Source: an uncultured Burkholderiales bacterium
GTDB taxonomy: Bacteria; Pseudomonadota; Gammaproteobacteria; Burkholderiales; Thiobacillaceae
Reading direction: 5' to 3'
NCBI GenBank assembly: GCA_938038385.1
Contig: CALHRD010000046.1
Location: 1-53,689 of the forward strand
DNA: 53,689 bases
How positions within the stretch are numbered: position 1 is the stretch's first letter; the number at the start of each line of letters is the position of its first letter. A program made the translations under genes and the position numbers. Below are positions 1-8,406 of this stretch, one piece after another. Under the pieces are notes generated by a model, which was not told the origin of the DNA, searched no databases, and saw nothing but the letters and a program-made list of their open reading frames with translations.

Positions 1-165
1 GGGCTGTCGGTGTCGGCCCCGATCGAACGTCGCCAGACGGCCTGGATCCCCCTGGTGCAGGCGGCGGCAACCCGTATTGCAGCCAAGCTCGGCTATCTGA
101 CGCCGGAAGCCGGCGTGCGGGGACCGGTCGCGTCGCATACCCCTGGACATCACGGTGCGACCTGA
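1..165 (+). CDS. C-terminal end of an IclR-type transcriptional regulator (partial)
   Basis: Only the last 54 codons are in the window, in frame from base 1 to a TGA at 163-165. The stretch GLSVSAPIERR followed by WIPLVQAAATRIAAKLGY resembles the end of the IclR effector-binding domain, where a SVSAP strand is followed by a long helix ending in a small-residue-LG pair. IclR proteins are DNA-binding regulators that sense small metabolites. The DNA-binding part is outside the window, so target and ligand cannot be inferred. The next gene starts 76 bases downstream and is probably unrelated. Confidence 0.55.
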   Translation, partial: GLSVSAPIERRQTAWIPLVQAAATRIAAKLGYLTPEAGVRGPVASHTPGHHGAT

Positions 166-241
166 GCGCACGTTTTGAACCCGACTGCCCACATCGGCTC
201 CAACAAATAACCACCTGTCGTCCGGTCCGCCGCAACACGCA

Positions 242-1132
242 ATGCCCCGTCGCCTGATCGCCGCCGCCGCCCTGCTGCTGTTGCTCGCCGGCTGCGGCTC
301 GGCCTTCTTCTACCGCCAGCTCGACTGGCTGGTCCCCACCTATGTCGGCCAGTATCTGCCGCTGGACGACAGTCAGCGCAAACTGCTGGACATCCATGTC
401 GAGGACCTGCTGGCCTGGCATTGCAGCAGCCAGTTGGGCGCATATGCCGGCTGGCTGCGCACGGTGAACGCCGATGTCCAGGCCGGTCGGCTCGATCGCG
501 ACCGCCTGCAGTCGCACACCCACCAGATGGAGACCTATTGGCGCGAACTCGCACGCCAGGCCAGCCCGCGGCTTGCCGACCTGCTCGCGCGCAGCCAGGA
601 CGAGCAGATCCGCGCCCTGCTCGACAACCTGCGCGAGAAGGAGGACAGCTTCCGCAAGGATTTCGTCGACGCTCCGATCGACAGGGTGGAGCGGCGTTTG
701 GCCGAGCGCACCGAGAAACGCCTACGCCGCTGGGTCGGCCGGCTCACCGACGAGCAGCGCCAGACCATCGCTGGCTGGAGCCGGGAGCTCGCACGCGAGC
801 AGACCCAGAGCCTGGCCATGCGTCAGCGCTGGCGCGAGGCGGCGACACGTGCCCTCGCCCAGCGCCGGGATGCGCAGCGCTTCCCGCATCTGGTGGAACA
901 GCTCCTCCTCCACCCCGAGACCACCTGGACCGCGGCCCAGCGCCAGCAGTTCGAGGCGCGGCGCGTCCATGCCCAGCAGCTCCTGCAGACCCTGGCCGCC
1001 TCGCTGACCGACCGGCAGCGCCGTCACCTGGCCGAGCGAACCGGCAGTTGGGCCGGCGATTTCGATCGCCTGGCCTGCGCTCCGGGGCAGCCTGCGCGAC
1101 AGGTGCACGTGCCGGTAGCAGGCAGCGGCTGA
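242..1132 (+). CDS. DUF6279-type lipoprotein
   Basis: This 296-residue protein begins with a short basic N-terminus, a hydrophobic stretch and the lipobox LAGC, so it should be lipidated on Cys18 and anchored in an envelope membrane. The mature part starts FFYRQLDWLVPTYVGQYLPLDDSQR, typical of the DUF6279 lipoproteins, and the rest is charged, predicted all-helical and rich in Arg, Glu and Gln (about 100-270), which suggests coiled coils. No catalytic motif is visible. The ATG at 242 puts the signal sequence exactly at the N-terminus. Its biochemical role is unknown. It lies 56 bases before the FIST gene on the same strand. Confidence 0.75.
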   Translation: MPRRLIAAAALLLLLAGCGSAFFYRQLDWLVPTYVGQYLPLDDSQRKLLDIHVEDLLAWHCSSQLGAYAGWLRTVNADVQAGRLDRDRLQSHTHQMETYWRELARQASPRLADLLARSQDEQIRALLDNLREKEDSFRKDFVDAPIDRVERRLAERTEKRLRRWVGRLTDEQRQTIAGWSRELAREQTQSLAMRQRWREAATRALAQRRDAQRFPHLVEQLLLHPETTWTAAQRQQFEARRVHAQQLLQTLAASLTDRQRRHLAERTGSWAGDFDRLACAPGQPARQVHVPVAGSG

Positions 1133-1188
1133 GGCAAATTTACGTCATCATAGGGACTCATCCGAGCCCATACGCGAGCCGACCCGCC

Positions 1189-2307
1189 ATGCAGCCTTTC
1201 AAACACGCCTACTCAACCCAGCCCAACTGGCAGGATGCCGCGCGCGAATGCCTGGAGGCCCTGCTCCCGGTCCGAAAGGGGACCACACTGGGCTTTCTCT
1301 ATGCGACCGACGCCTTTGCCGAGCATTTCACCGACCTGCTCGCTTACTGTCGCGAGCGCACCGGCGTGGACCACTGGGTGGGCACGGTGGGGGTGGGCAT
1401 CGTCACCACCGGGCACGAATTCCTCGAACAGCCGGCCCTGACCATCATGTTGGCGGAGATCCCGGAAGATGCCTTCCGCACCCTGCCCAGCCTGTGCAAC
1501 CTGAACGACGTCCTGCAGCACGAGGCGAATTTCCGCATCGGCGCGGAGCCGGCCTGGTTCGGGGTGGTGCACGGCGACCCGCGCAACCCGCTCATCGGCG
1601 AGCTGATCGAGCACGTGGCCGCCCGCACCGAGACCGGCTTCCTGGTCGGCGGGCTCACCAGCTCGCGCGACAAGTGCCCGCAGCTGGCCGACCAGGTGGT
1701 GGAAGGCGGACTCTCCGGCGTGCTGTTCTCCGCGCAGGTGAACATCGCCACGCGGCTCACCCAGGGCGTCTCGCCCCTGGGACCGCGCCACCTGATCACC
1801 CAGGCGGAGCGCAACATCATCCGCGCCCTGGACGCGCGCCCGCCACTGGAGGTCCTGCGCGAGGACATCGGCGAGGTGCTCTTTCAGCAGCTGCAGCGTC
1901 TGGGTGGCTACCTCTTCGTCGGCCTGCCCACACGCGACTCCGACACCGAGGACTACCTGGTCCGCCACATCGTCGGCGTCGATCCGTCGAGCCAACTGAT
2001 CGCCGTGGGCGACTACGTCGAGGCCGGCCAGCCGCTGATGTTCTGCCGCCGCGACGGCCACTCGGCGGTGGAGGACATGCGGCGCATGCTCGCTGACCTC
2101 AAGGACGGCCTGCCCGGCGAGCCGCGCGGGGCGCTCTATTACTCCTGCCTGGGCCGAGGCGCCAGCATGTTCGGCGAGACCGACGCGGAAATGCGCATGA
2201 TCCGCGATGCCCTTGGCGACATCCCCCTGGTCGGCTTCTCCGCCAATGGCGAGATCTCGCGCAACCGGCTCTACGGTTACACCGGGGTGCTGACTGTCTT
2301 CACATGA
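1189..2307 (+). CDS. FIST N- and C-domain sensor protein
   Basis: This 372-residue soluble protein has the layout of the FIST family: an N-terminal FIST domain (about 25-225) with VGTVGVGIVTTG and FLVGGLTSSRD, and a C-terminal FIST_C domain (about 235-370) ending PLVGFSANGEISRNRLYGYTGVLTVF. FIST domains are proposed small-ligand, possibly amino-acid, sensing modules found near signalling proteins; ligand and output here are unknown. An open frame extends far upstream but lies inside the previous gene, so the ATG at 1189 is chosen because it opens directly onto the domain. The stop overlaps the start of the MEKHLA gene (ATGA), which implies translational coupling. Confidence 0.85.
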   Translation: MQPFKHAYSTQPNWQDAARECLEALLPVRKGTTLGFLYATDAFAEHFTDLLAYCRERTGVDHWVGTVGVGIVTTGHEFLEQPALTIMLAEIPEDAFRTLPSLCNLNDVLQHEANFRIGAEPAWFGVVHGDPRNPLIGELIEHVAARTETGFLVGGLTSSRDKCPQLADQVVEGGLSGVLFSAQVNIATRLTQGVSPLGPRHLITQAERNIIRALDARPPLEVLREDIGEVLFQQLQRLGGYLFVGLPTRDSDTEDYLVRHIVGVDPSSQLIAVGDYVEAGQPLMFCRRDGHSAVEDMRRMLADLKDGLPGEPRGALYYSCLGRGASMFGETDAEMRMIRDALGDIPLVGFSANGEISRNRLYGYTGVLTVFT

Positions 2308-2780
2308 ATGCGGTCCCTGAGCCCGACGCACACAACCACTGGCTGGCCGACCCGGCCGTACGGATCATCGCCTCCTACCGGCACTGGACCGGCCGCCATC
2401 TCGTCGATCCCGCCCTGGACCCGGCAAGCGCGGCGCGCGTGCTGTATCGCGCGCCATTCGTCGTCCTCGCGCACGATGCGGCCGCCGACCCGCTGTTCAC
2501 CTACGCCAACCTCACGGCTCAAGACCTGTTCGAGCGTCCCTGGCGCGAGATCACCGGTCTGCCCTCGCGCTACTCCGCCGAACCCCTCGCGCGCGAGGAA
2601 CGCGCCCGTCTGCTCGATCAGGTGGCCCGGCAGGGCTACACCGACAATTACTCCGGGGTGCGGGTCACCGCCGGCGGCAGGCGTTTTCTGGTGCGCCGGG
2701 CCACGGTCTGGAACGTCATCGACGCGGACGGCGCCCTGTGCGGACAGGCGGCCAGCTTCGCAGACTGGGAGTGGCTCTGA
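2304..2780 (+). CDS. MEKHLA-domain protein
   Basis: This 158-residue protein resembles the MEKHLA domain, a PAS-like fold: an N-terminal HNHWLADPAVRIIASYRHWTG, then APFVVLAHDAAADPLFTYANLTAQDLFER, which is PAS-like in having a 'current state' strand followed by an N-x-A helix, then the pair LPSRYSAEPLAREER and a basic strand RRFLVRRATVWNVIDADG. It occupies the whole protein, so any effect must come through a partner. The start overlaps the FIST stop by 4 bases. The two probably form one sensory unit. Confidence 0.75.
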   Translation: MNAVPEPDAHNHWLADPAVRIIASYRHWTGRHLVDPALDPASAARVLYRAPFVVLAHDAAADPLFTYANLTAQDLFERPWREITGLPSRYSAEPLAREERARLLDQVARQGYTDNYSGVRVTAGGRRFLVRRATVWNVIDADGALCGQAASFADWEWL

Positions 2781-2843
2781 ACCAGAACCGCGCCCGCTGG
2801 TAGAACCCCGGCCGCCATCGGCTATCCAATAGGACAGACACCC

Positions 2844-3395
2844 TTGCGCTCGATACTGTTGACCCGCTCCAAGCTCGTCTTCCTCCTCCTGCTGATGGGT
2901 CTGGTCTCGGCCTGCGCCACGCCGCGCTATCAGACCGTCTACCGCCTTGAGCCGCCTGCGGACGCAGCGGGGTTTGCCTGCGTCGAGCGCTGTGCGCAGG
3001 AACTGACGGTATGCCAGGCCCAGTGCGCCCAGACCTATCAGGCCTGCGTGCGATCCGTCGAGCCCCTATTCCAGGAACGCTACGCCCAGGCCCTGCAGCA
3101 CTATGAACAGGCGCTGGACCGCTATGCCGCCGAGCTGCGTTCCCACGAGCTCCAGTACTGGCTGAGCTGGCGGCATGGTCCCTGGTGGTACGACCCCTGG
3201 CCGGGACCGCTCTGGGTGCCCTACCCTCCGCCGCGCAAGCCCTCGCGCGAGGCCGTGCGCGAGGCCCTCATCAAGGAGCGCTGCGTCGAGGATTGCGGCT
3301 GCCTCGCCAAGCATGAAGCCTGCTTCCTCGCCTGCGGCGGCAGGAAAATCGCCGGGGAGCGCTGTGTGGCGAACTGCCCGCCTGAATCCCGCTAG
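2844..3395 (+). CDS. Cysteine-rich lipoprotein with repeated CX3C motifs
   Basis: This 183-residue protein starts at TTG (2844), preceded by AGGA at 2831-2834; the start is supported because it gives a complete signal sequence ending VSAC, with Cys24 as the lipid site. The mature part holds two CX3C pairs (C46/C50 with C57/C61, and C147/C151 with C160/C164) and a further CX3C at C174/C178, separated by a Tyr/Gln-rich helix (80-110) and a Trp/Pro-rich segment (110-132). Paired CX3C motifs on helices recall the CHCH fold of oxidised mitochondrial proteins, but this is only a pattern resemblance. Function unknown; possibly disulfide-bonded and exposed in the periplasm or outer membrane. Confidence 0.7.
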   Translation: MRSILLTRSKLVFLLLLMGLVSACATPRYQTVYRLEPPADAAGFACVERCAQELTVCQAQCAQTYQACVRSVEPLFQERYAQALQHYEQALDRYAAELRSHELQYWLSWRHGPWWYDPWPGPLWVPYPPPRKPSREAVREALIKERCVEDCGCLAKHEACFLACGGRKIAGERCVANCPPESR

Positions 3396-3503
3396 ACCGT
3401 CACACCCGATGCGCCGGGTCTCCCTTCGCACGGTTGGCGCCCAAGCCGCGCATGCGGAGGTTTTCGGGTAGATTCCCGACCTTTGCCGCCTGACGGAATC
3501 GAC

Positions 3504-5129
3504 ATGTTGACCGCCTTCGCACGCTGGTTCGACCGCAACATCCTGGAGCTGGGCCGGGAGATGCGACTTGCCTATCTGCCGCCGCTGATGGTCTATCTGG
3601 CGGCCGGGGTGTCGGGCCTGACCGGCATCGTCGGCACCTTCTTCGTCAAGGAGTACCTCGGGCTGTCCGCCGCTTTTCTCGCCGCATTGGGCTTCTGGGC
3701 CGGCATTCCCTGGGCGCTGAAGATGCCGCTGGGGCATCTGGTGGACCTGATCTGGCGCTGGAAGGCCGGGTTGGTCTGGCTGGGGGCGGGGCTGATCGCC
3801 GCGAGCCTGCTCATCATGGTCGGGCTGATCGGTAGCCGCGAGGCGATGACCGCCCTCCTGCCGGCCGAGGTCTGGTTCGTGATCTCCGCCCTGCTCGCAC
3901 CGGTGGGTTATGTGGTGCAGGACGTGGTGGCCGACGCCATGACCGTGGAGGCGGTACCGCGCGTGGATGCGAAAGGCGCGCCCATCGACCCTGCTCAGCG
4001 CAAGCTCATGCACACCACCATGCAGACCCTGGGCCGGGTCGCCATCATCGGCGGCGGGGTGCTGGTCGCGCTCATCAACCTCTACGTCTTCTCCGGCGTG
4101 GAGGGGCGCCCGCAGGCGGAGATCGCTACCCTCTACCGCGATGTCTACCTGATGGCCCTGGTCATTCCGGTCGTCTCGGTACTGGGCGTGCTGTCGGCGG
4201 GTTTGCTCAGGCGGCGCGACCGCCGCCGGCTCATGGCACAGGGGCTTGCCCGTGCCGAGGCCGAGGCCCTGCTCACCGAACGTACCGAGCCCACCCGCCC
4301 GAACTGGTGGATACTGGGCGGCAGCCTGGTCTTCGTCTTGTTCTCGCTGGGCGTGGGGCTCAACGACGTGCCCTACAGCCAGGAGCTCGTCTTCGCCGGT
4401 TCCATGGCCATCGTGCTCTTTCTGATCTGGCGCCTGACACGCGTGCTGGAACCGGCGGCACGCGCCACCCTGGTGGGCACCGCCCTGGTCATCTTCGTCT
4501 TTCGCGCCGTGCCGGGGCCGGGGCCGGGGGTGACCTGGTGGATGATCGACGAACTCAAATTCGACCAGCACTTCCTGTCCGTGCTGTCGCTCATCGGCAG
4601 CACGCTCACCCTGCTCGGCATGTTCATCTTCCGCCGCTTCATGGCCGAACGCTCCATCACCTATGTGGTGGGCTTCCTGACGCTGGCCGGTTTCTTCCTG
4701 GCGCTGCCCATCCTGGGCATGGTGCACGGCCTGCACGAATGGACCGCGGCGCGCACCGGCGGCGTGGTCGATGCCCGCTTCATCGCCCTGGTGGACACCG
4801 CCCTCGAGTCGCCGTTGGGGCAGATCGCCATGATCCCCATGCTCGCCTGGATCGCCAACTCCGCGCCGCCCAACCTCAAGGCCACCTTTTTCGCGGTGAT
4901 GGCCTCCTTCACCAACCTGGCGCTGTCCGCCTCGCAGCTGGGCACCAAGTACATCAACCAGCACTGGGTGGTGGAGCGCCAGGTGCTGGACCCCGCCACG
5001 CACGCAGTGATCAAACCGGCCGACTACTCGGCGCTGCCCGAGCTGCTCGCCGTCCAGATCGGCCTGGCGCTACTGCTACCCTTCGCCGCCATCCTGCTCG
5101 TCAAGGCCACGCGGCTGCGCAGCGCCTGA
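3504..5129 (+). CDS. BT1/MFS-like multi-pass transporter
   Basis: This 541-residue inner-membrane protein has about 12-14 hydrophobic segments. The segment GFWAGIPWALKMPLGHLVDLIWRWK near residue 75, followed by APVGYVVQDVVADAMTVEAV near 135, resembles the folate-biopterin transporter (BT1) branch of the major facilitator superfamily, where a Pro-Trp-x-x-K-P-x-G motif and a D-V-V-x-D-A motif lie at similar spacing. A large insert (about 160-200) and a cytoplasmic loop near 240-265 follow. An upstream TTG at 3483 is possible, but the ATG at 3504 has a better-spaced purine-rich site. Substrate is not predictable. It converges with a small lipoprotein gene, one base between stops. Confidence 0.65.
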   Translation: MLTAFARWFDRNILELGREMRLAYLPPLMVYLAAGVSGLTGIVGTFFVKEYLGLSAAFLAALGFWAGIPWALKMPLGHLVDLIWRWKAGLVWLGAGLIAASLLIMVGLIGSREAMTALLPAEVWFVISALLAPVGYVVQDVVADAMTVEAVPRVDAKGAPIDPAQRKLMHTTMQTLGRVAIIGGGVLVALINLYVFSGVEGRPQAEIATLYRDVYLMALVIPVVSVLGVLSAGLLRRRDRRRLMAQGLARAEAEALLTERTEPTRPNWWILGGSLVFVLFSLGVGLNDVPYSQELVFAGSMAIVLFLIWRLTRVLEPAARATLVGTALVIFVFRAVPGPGPGVTWWMIDELKFDQHFLSVLSLIGSTLTLLGMFIFRRFMAERSITYVVGFLTLAGFFLALPILGMVHGLHEWTAARTGGVVDARFIALVDTALESPLGQIAMIPMLAWIANSAPPNLKATFFAVMASFTNLALSASQLGTKYINQHWVVERQVLDPATHAVIKPADYSALPELLAVQIGLALLLPFAAILLVKATRLRSA

Positions 5130-5130
5130 G

Positions 5131-5349
5131 TCAGAGACCGCGTTCGGCCTCCTGCAGTCGCTGCTGCTCGCGTTGCTGAGCGGCATCCATCTGCTGCTGG
5201 TAGCGCTCGAGCACCTCTTGTTTCGTCTGTTCGGCCTGGCGCGCCTCCTCGGCCTTGGCCGCGGCGGCGGTGGCGGCGGCCCCGCCCACATCGGCGCCGC
5301 ATCCGGCCAGGATGGCCAGCGACATGATGAGCAACAACCTCGGTGTCAT
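5131..5349 (-). CDS. Small Ala/Glu/Gln-rich lipoprotein
   Basis: This 72-residue product starts at the ATG ending at 5349, with the strong site GGGAGAGG just upstream on the minus strand. The N-terminus MTPRLLLIMSLAILAGCGAD is a clean lipoprotein signal with Cys18. The mature part is a single highly charged helix (AKAEEARQAEQTKQEVLERYQQQ) that should form a coiled coil. Small helical lipoproteins of this kind often tether the outer membrane or assist envelope complexes, but nothing identifies the partner here. Confidence 0.65.
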   Translation of the reverse strand: MTPRLLLIMSLAILAGCGADVGGAAATAAAAKAEEARQAEQTKQEVLERYQQQMDAAQQREQQRLQEAERGL

Positions 5350-5457
5350 GACCTCTCCCATAGGCTCGGCTACTCGCCCTTGCGCCTGGAAGACCTCGGG
5401 CGGCCTGCACATCTGCCTACTATACTTCGCGCATCAAATCCGCCCAAGGTCCATCGC

Positions 5458-5868
5458 ATGTCCGCCTGGTTGCTCCCGGCCCTCATCGCCTTCGCACTCT
5501 GGGGGCTGTGGGCCTTCATTCCCAAGATCACCACGCAGCAGATCGATCCACGCAGCGCGCTCGTCTTCCAGGCCGTGGGCGCCTTTGCCTTCGGGCTGGT
5601 GGTGCTGGCCACCCTGGGGTTCCGCCCCATGCTGCACGAGCGCGCACTGCCGCTCGCCCTGCTCACCGGTGTGCTGGGCATAGCCGGCGGGCTGGCCTAT
5701 CTATACGCCGTTGCCCGCGGCCCGGTCACGCCGATTTCGGTGCTGACCGCCCTCTACCCGGTGCTCACCGTGCTTCTGGCCAACCTGTTTCTGGGCGAGG
5801 CGATCTCACCCAGGCAGTGGTTGGGTATCCTCCTCGGCCTGGCGGCGATCATTCTCGTCATCGCCTAA
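5458..5868 (+). CDS. Half-size EamA-family membrane transporter
   Basis: This 136-residue protein is a single EamA (DUF6-type) domain, about five hydrophobic helices, with the usual end VTPISVLTALYPVLTVLLANLFLGEAISPRQWLGILLGLAAIILV. Full EamA transporters have two such repeats in about 300 residues, so this one probably works as a dimer, like the small multidrug-resistance-type half transporters. AAGGT at 5446-5450 precedes the ATG at 5458 with 7 bases between. The open frame extends upstream over the divergent lipoprotein gene, but that part has no domain character. Substrate unknown. Confidence 0.8.
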   Translation: MSAWLLPALIAFALWGLWAFIPKITTQQIDPRSALVFQAVGAFAFGLVVLATLGFRPMLHERALPLALLTGVLGIAGGLAYLYAVARGPVTPISVLTALYPVLTVLLANLFLGEAISPRQWLGILLGLAAIILVIA

Positions 5869-5894
5869 GTTCTACCCGCCATCCCGCCGGGATC

Positions 5895-6129
5895 GCCAAG
5901 GCCACCCCCTTCCACTTCGCCCGCGTCCACATCCGTATCAGGCCCGATGCGGTGGAGGCCTGCATCGCCGCCACCCGCGCCAACTGCTCCAGAAATGCAA
6001 CGATACCCCCGGAGGGTAGGTAGGAGGCCCGCTTGCGGACCGGATAGCAAGCCCTGCCGGGATGGGTCGCAATTTGCGTCGCTCCTCCAGGTGGCCAGAA
6101 CCGATCAGCCGGTCCGCGGCCGCATGAGA
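5895..6129 (+). pseudogene. Decayed antibiotic-biosynthesis-monooxygenase-like (ABM) gene
   Basis: In one frame the DNA reads FHFARVHIRIRPDAVEACIAATRAN and then reaches a stop at 6021-6023. In another frame, from about 6058 to 6125, it reads DGSQFASLLQVARTDQPV. These match, in order, the N-terminal strand-helix of small ABM-domain monooxygenases (typically VHVRVKPDAVEAFIAATRAN) and the following PGNLRFDLLQ strand. There is no start codon in front, a frameshift or deletion separates the pieces, and the second half of the domain is missing where the convergent membrane-protein gene ends. I read this as the remnant of an approximately 100-residue dioxygen-handling enzyme. The match is from memory of the family. 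Confidence 0.5.
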
Positions 6130-6464
6130 TAGGCGATCGGCAGGACGACGGCGGCGGTGAGCAGAGGCAACCAATAGACCGGGCTGCCGGCATAGCCGTC
6201 ATAGTGGAGCAGACGCTCGCTCACCAGCAGCACCACGTTCACCGTCAGGAGGATGACACCGGGCAGCAACAGCCAGACGCCGCGCAATTGCTCGCTCAGT
6301 GCGCCGTAGACGACGAAGGGGGAGAACAAGGCCAGCAACACGCCGATCTCCAGCTTGAAACCGATGGCGTATTGGGGCACCAGGGCGGCCGTGGCGGCCG
6401 TGGCCAGTCCCAGCAGGATGATGACGTAGGCGATGGGGCGGTAATCGCGGGTCGTTGTGGTCAT
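6105..6464 (-). CDS. Small four-helix inner-membrane protein, unknown
   Basis: This 119-residue protein is almost entirely hydrophobic with four predicted transmembrane helices (about 10-30, 36-56, 62-82 and 96-114), a short polar N-terminus (MTTTTRDYR) and a basic C-terminus (MRPRTG). I do not recognise the family. The start ATG at 6464 is the only one that keeps the first helix. It converges on the decayed monooxygenase gene and is divergent from the DUF938 methyltransferase gene 132 bases away. No charged residues lie deep in the helices, so a transporter role is not evident. Confidence 0.6.
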   Translation of the reverse strand: MTTTTRDYRPIAYVIILLGLATAATAALVPQYAIGFKLEIGVLLALFSPFVVYGALSEQLRGVWLLLPGVILLTVNVVLLVSERLLHYDGYAGSPVYWLPLLTAAVVLPIAYLMRPRTG

Positions 6465-6596
6465 GGCTGAGTTCCTCGGTGCTGACAGCGACTAGACCGC
6501 TGCAGAGCGCACCGGTTTCATTTTGTCACTTGCAGGGTAATGTGCAGGTTGTCCCAGGGTGTTGATAATCTGGACGAAGTGCCCACTTGGTCCAGC

Positions 6597-7220
6597 ATGC
6601 ACACCATGGACAAACCCTGCGCCCCGGCCTGCGAGCGCAACCGCGACCCCATCCTGGCCGTGCTGCGCGAGCACTTCGCCGACCGGCAACGGGTGCTGGA
6701 GATCGGCAGTGGCACCGGGCAACACGCCGTCCATTTCGCCGCCGCCCTGCCCCACCTCACCTGGCAGACCTCGGACCGGCCGGAGAACGTTGCCGGCATC
6801 CGCCTGTGGCTGGAGGAGGCGGTGCTGACGAACACACCGCCGCCGCTCACCCTCGACGTCAACGGTCCCTGGCCCCACCAACGCTTCGACGCGGCATTCA
6901 GCGCCAATACCCTGCACATCCTGGCCTGGCCCGAGGTGGAGCGTCTGTTCGCCGGTCTGGCCGGCGTGCTGACCGCGACGGCCAAGCTCGTGATCTACGG
7001 CCCGTTCAATTACGGCGGCCGCTACACCAGCGGAAGCAACGCCCAGTTCGACCAATGGCTCAAGACCGGGGATGCGCGGCGCGGCATCCGCGACTTCGAG
7101 GCGGTGGATGCCCTGGCGGCGGGCATCGGTCTGACCCTGCTGGAGGACCGGGCCATGCCGGCCAACAACCGCTGCCTGGTCTGGCGGCGCGCGGGCGGGA
7201 TGGACGCGCATGTCGGTTGA
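6597..7220 (+). CDS. DUF938 SAM-dependent methyltransferase-like protein
   Basis: This 207-residue protein has the DUF938 layout: CAPACERNRDPILAVLREHF leading into the SAM-binding motif I VLEIGSGTGQHAVHFA, an acidic strand LTLDVNGPW, and the class I methyltransferase motif DAAFSANTLHILAWPEVERLFAGL. The C-terminal part (GPFNYGGRYTSGSNAQFDQWL) is also characteristic. The natural substrate of the family is unknown. Starts at 6540, 6597 and 6606 are all possible; 6597 or 6606 match the usual family N-terminus best. The 3' end overlaps the next gene by 11 bases, so these are co-transcribed. Confidence 0.8.
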   Translation: MHTMDKPCAPACERNRDPILAVLREHFADRQRVLEIGSGTGQHAVHFAAALPHLTWQTSDRPENVAGIRLWLEEAVLTNTPPPLTLDVNGPWPHQRFDAAFSANTLHILAWPEVERLFAGLAGVLTATAKLVIYGPFNYGGRYTSGSNAQFDQWLKTGDARRGIRDFEAVDALAAGIGLTLLEDRAMPANNRCLVWRRAGGMDAHVG

Positions 7221-8346
7221 ACTGCTGTCCAGCGCCACCCAGCTCCCCACGGCGGACTGGCAGGCACTGGATACGGCCGACGACCCCTTCGTCGGCCGTA
7301 CCTTTCTCGGCGCGGCCGAGGAGACCGGCGCGGCAGGAGCAGACCTGTCCTGGCGGCCCATGCACTGCGTCCGGCGCGATGCGGACGGGCGCATCGCGGG
7401 ACTGCTGCCGCTGTATCTGCGCCACCAATCCTTCGGCGATTTCTCGCACGACTGGCAGTGGGCCGCGGCCTGGCGTCAGGCCGGGCTCGAGTACTATCCC
7501 AAGCTGGTCACCGGCATACCCTATACGCCCTCGCCCGGCCCGCGCCTGCTGCTCAGCCGGCAGGCCGGCCCCGAGACCGCCACTGCGCTGGTGCACGCAG
7601 CCATCGCGCTTGCGCGTGACACCGGCGCGTCGGGCTGGCAATGCCTGTATGCACGCGAGGAGGACCTCGAACCGCTGCGCACGGCCGGCCTCATCCTGCG
7701 GCGCGGGGTGCAGTTCCACTGGCTGAACCGGGGTTACCGCGACTTCGCCGACTTCCTCGACACCCTCACCGCCGACCGGCGCAAGAAGATCCGGCGCGAG
7801 CAACGCGCCGTGGCCGAGGCCGGCCTGCGCATCGAGGTCCGCCACGGCGACACCCTGGATGCCGAGCTTTGGGCAGTGGTGCACGGCCATTACCGGGACA
7901 CCTTCCTGCGCCACGGCAACCACCCGGCCTTTCCCGCGGCGTTTTTCCAGCGCGTGGGGCGGGCACTGGGACCGCGCATGGTGGTATTCCTTGCCTGGCA
8001 GAGTGACCGGCCTGCGGCCTCGGCCATCTGCTACCGCAACGGCACCACCCTGTTTGGCCGGCACTGGGGCACGGCGGTGGCGTGCCCCGGCCTGCACTTC
8101 GATCTGTGCTACCACCGCGGCATCGAATACGCCATCGACAAGGGCCTGAGGCGTTTCGAGCCTGGCGCCGGCGGCGAGCACAAGCTGGCGCGCGGTTTCG
8201 AGCCGGTGTCCACCTGGTCCGCATTCTGGATCGCCGACGAGCGCATGCGCGCATTGCTGGCGCGCCACCTGGCCCGCGAGGACGGGGCGGTGCTCGACTA
8301 TCAGGCGGAACTGGCCCGACATCTGCCCTACAAGGCGGGCGTGTAA
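7210..8346 (+). CDS. FemAB/GNAT-like acyltransferase (DUF482 type)
   Basis: This 378-residue soluble protein resembles the peptidogalycan-biosynthesis/GNAT family once called DUF482. It has two GNAT-like halves; the second carries LTADRRKKIRREQRAVAEAGLRIEV (about 190-215), a basic helix typical of the family, then the acceptor region FFQRVGRALGPRMVVFLAW and the signature LHFDLCYHRGIEYAIDKGLRRFEPGAGGEHKLARGF. Members are thought to transfer an acyl or aminoacyl group, but the substrate is not established. The ATG lies inside the end of the DUF938 gene. Confidence 0.75.
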   Translation: MSVELLSSATQLPTADWQALDTADDPFVGRTFLGAAEETGAAGADLSWRPMHCVRRDADGRIAGLLPLYLRHQSFGDFSHDWQWAAAWRQAGLEYYPKLVTGIPYTPSPGPRLLLSRQAGPETATALVHAAIALARDTGASGWQCLYAREEDLEPLRTAGLILRRGVQFHWLNRGYRDFADFLDTLTADRRKKIRREQRAVAEAGLRIEVRHGDTLDAELWAVVHGHYRDTFLRHGNHPAFPAAFFQRVGRALGPRMVVFLAWQSDRPAASAICYRNGTTLFGRHWGTAVACPGLHFDLCYHRGIEYAIDKGLRRFEPGAGGEHKLARGFEPVSTWSAFWIADERMRALLARHLAREDGAVLDYQAELARHLPYKAGV

Positions 8347-8406
8347 AGCGGTGGGGGCCGATCGGATATGATTCCGGCATCGAACGACACAGGAGGTCTG
8401 CAAACC

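Noticed and set aside
421-1188. Long upstream extension of the FIST frame
   Set aside because: It overlaps the lipoprotein gene in another frame and reads as Arg/Pro/Ala-rich noise; the family sequence begins at the ATG at 1189.
3066-5003. A 645-codon open frame on the minus strand opposite the BT1-like transporter
   Set aside because: It is rich in His, Gln, Arg and Gly with no domain pattern, has no ribosome-binding site and lies over a well-supported membrane-protein gene; this is a high-GC antisense shadow.
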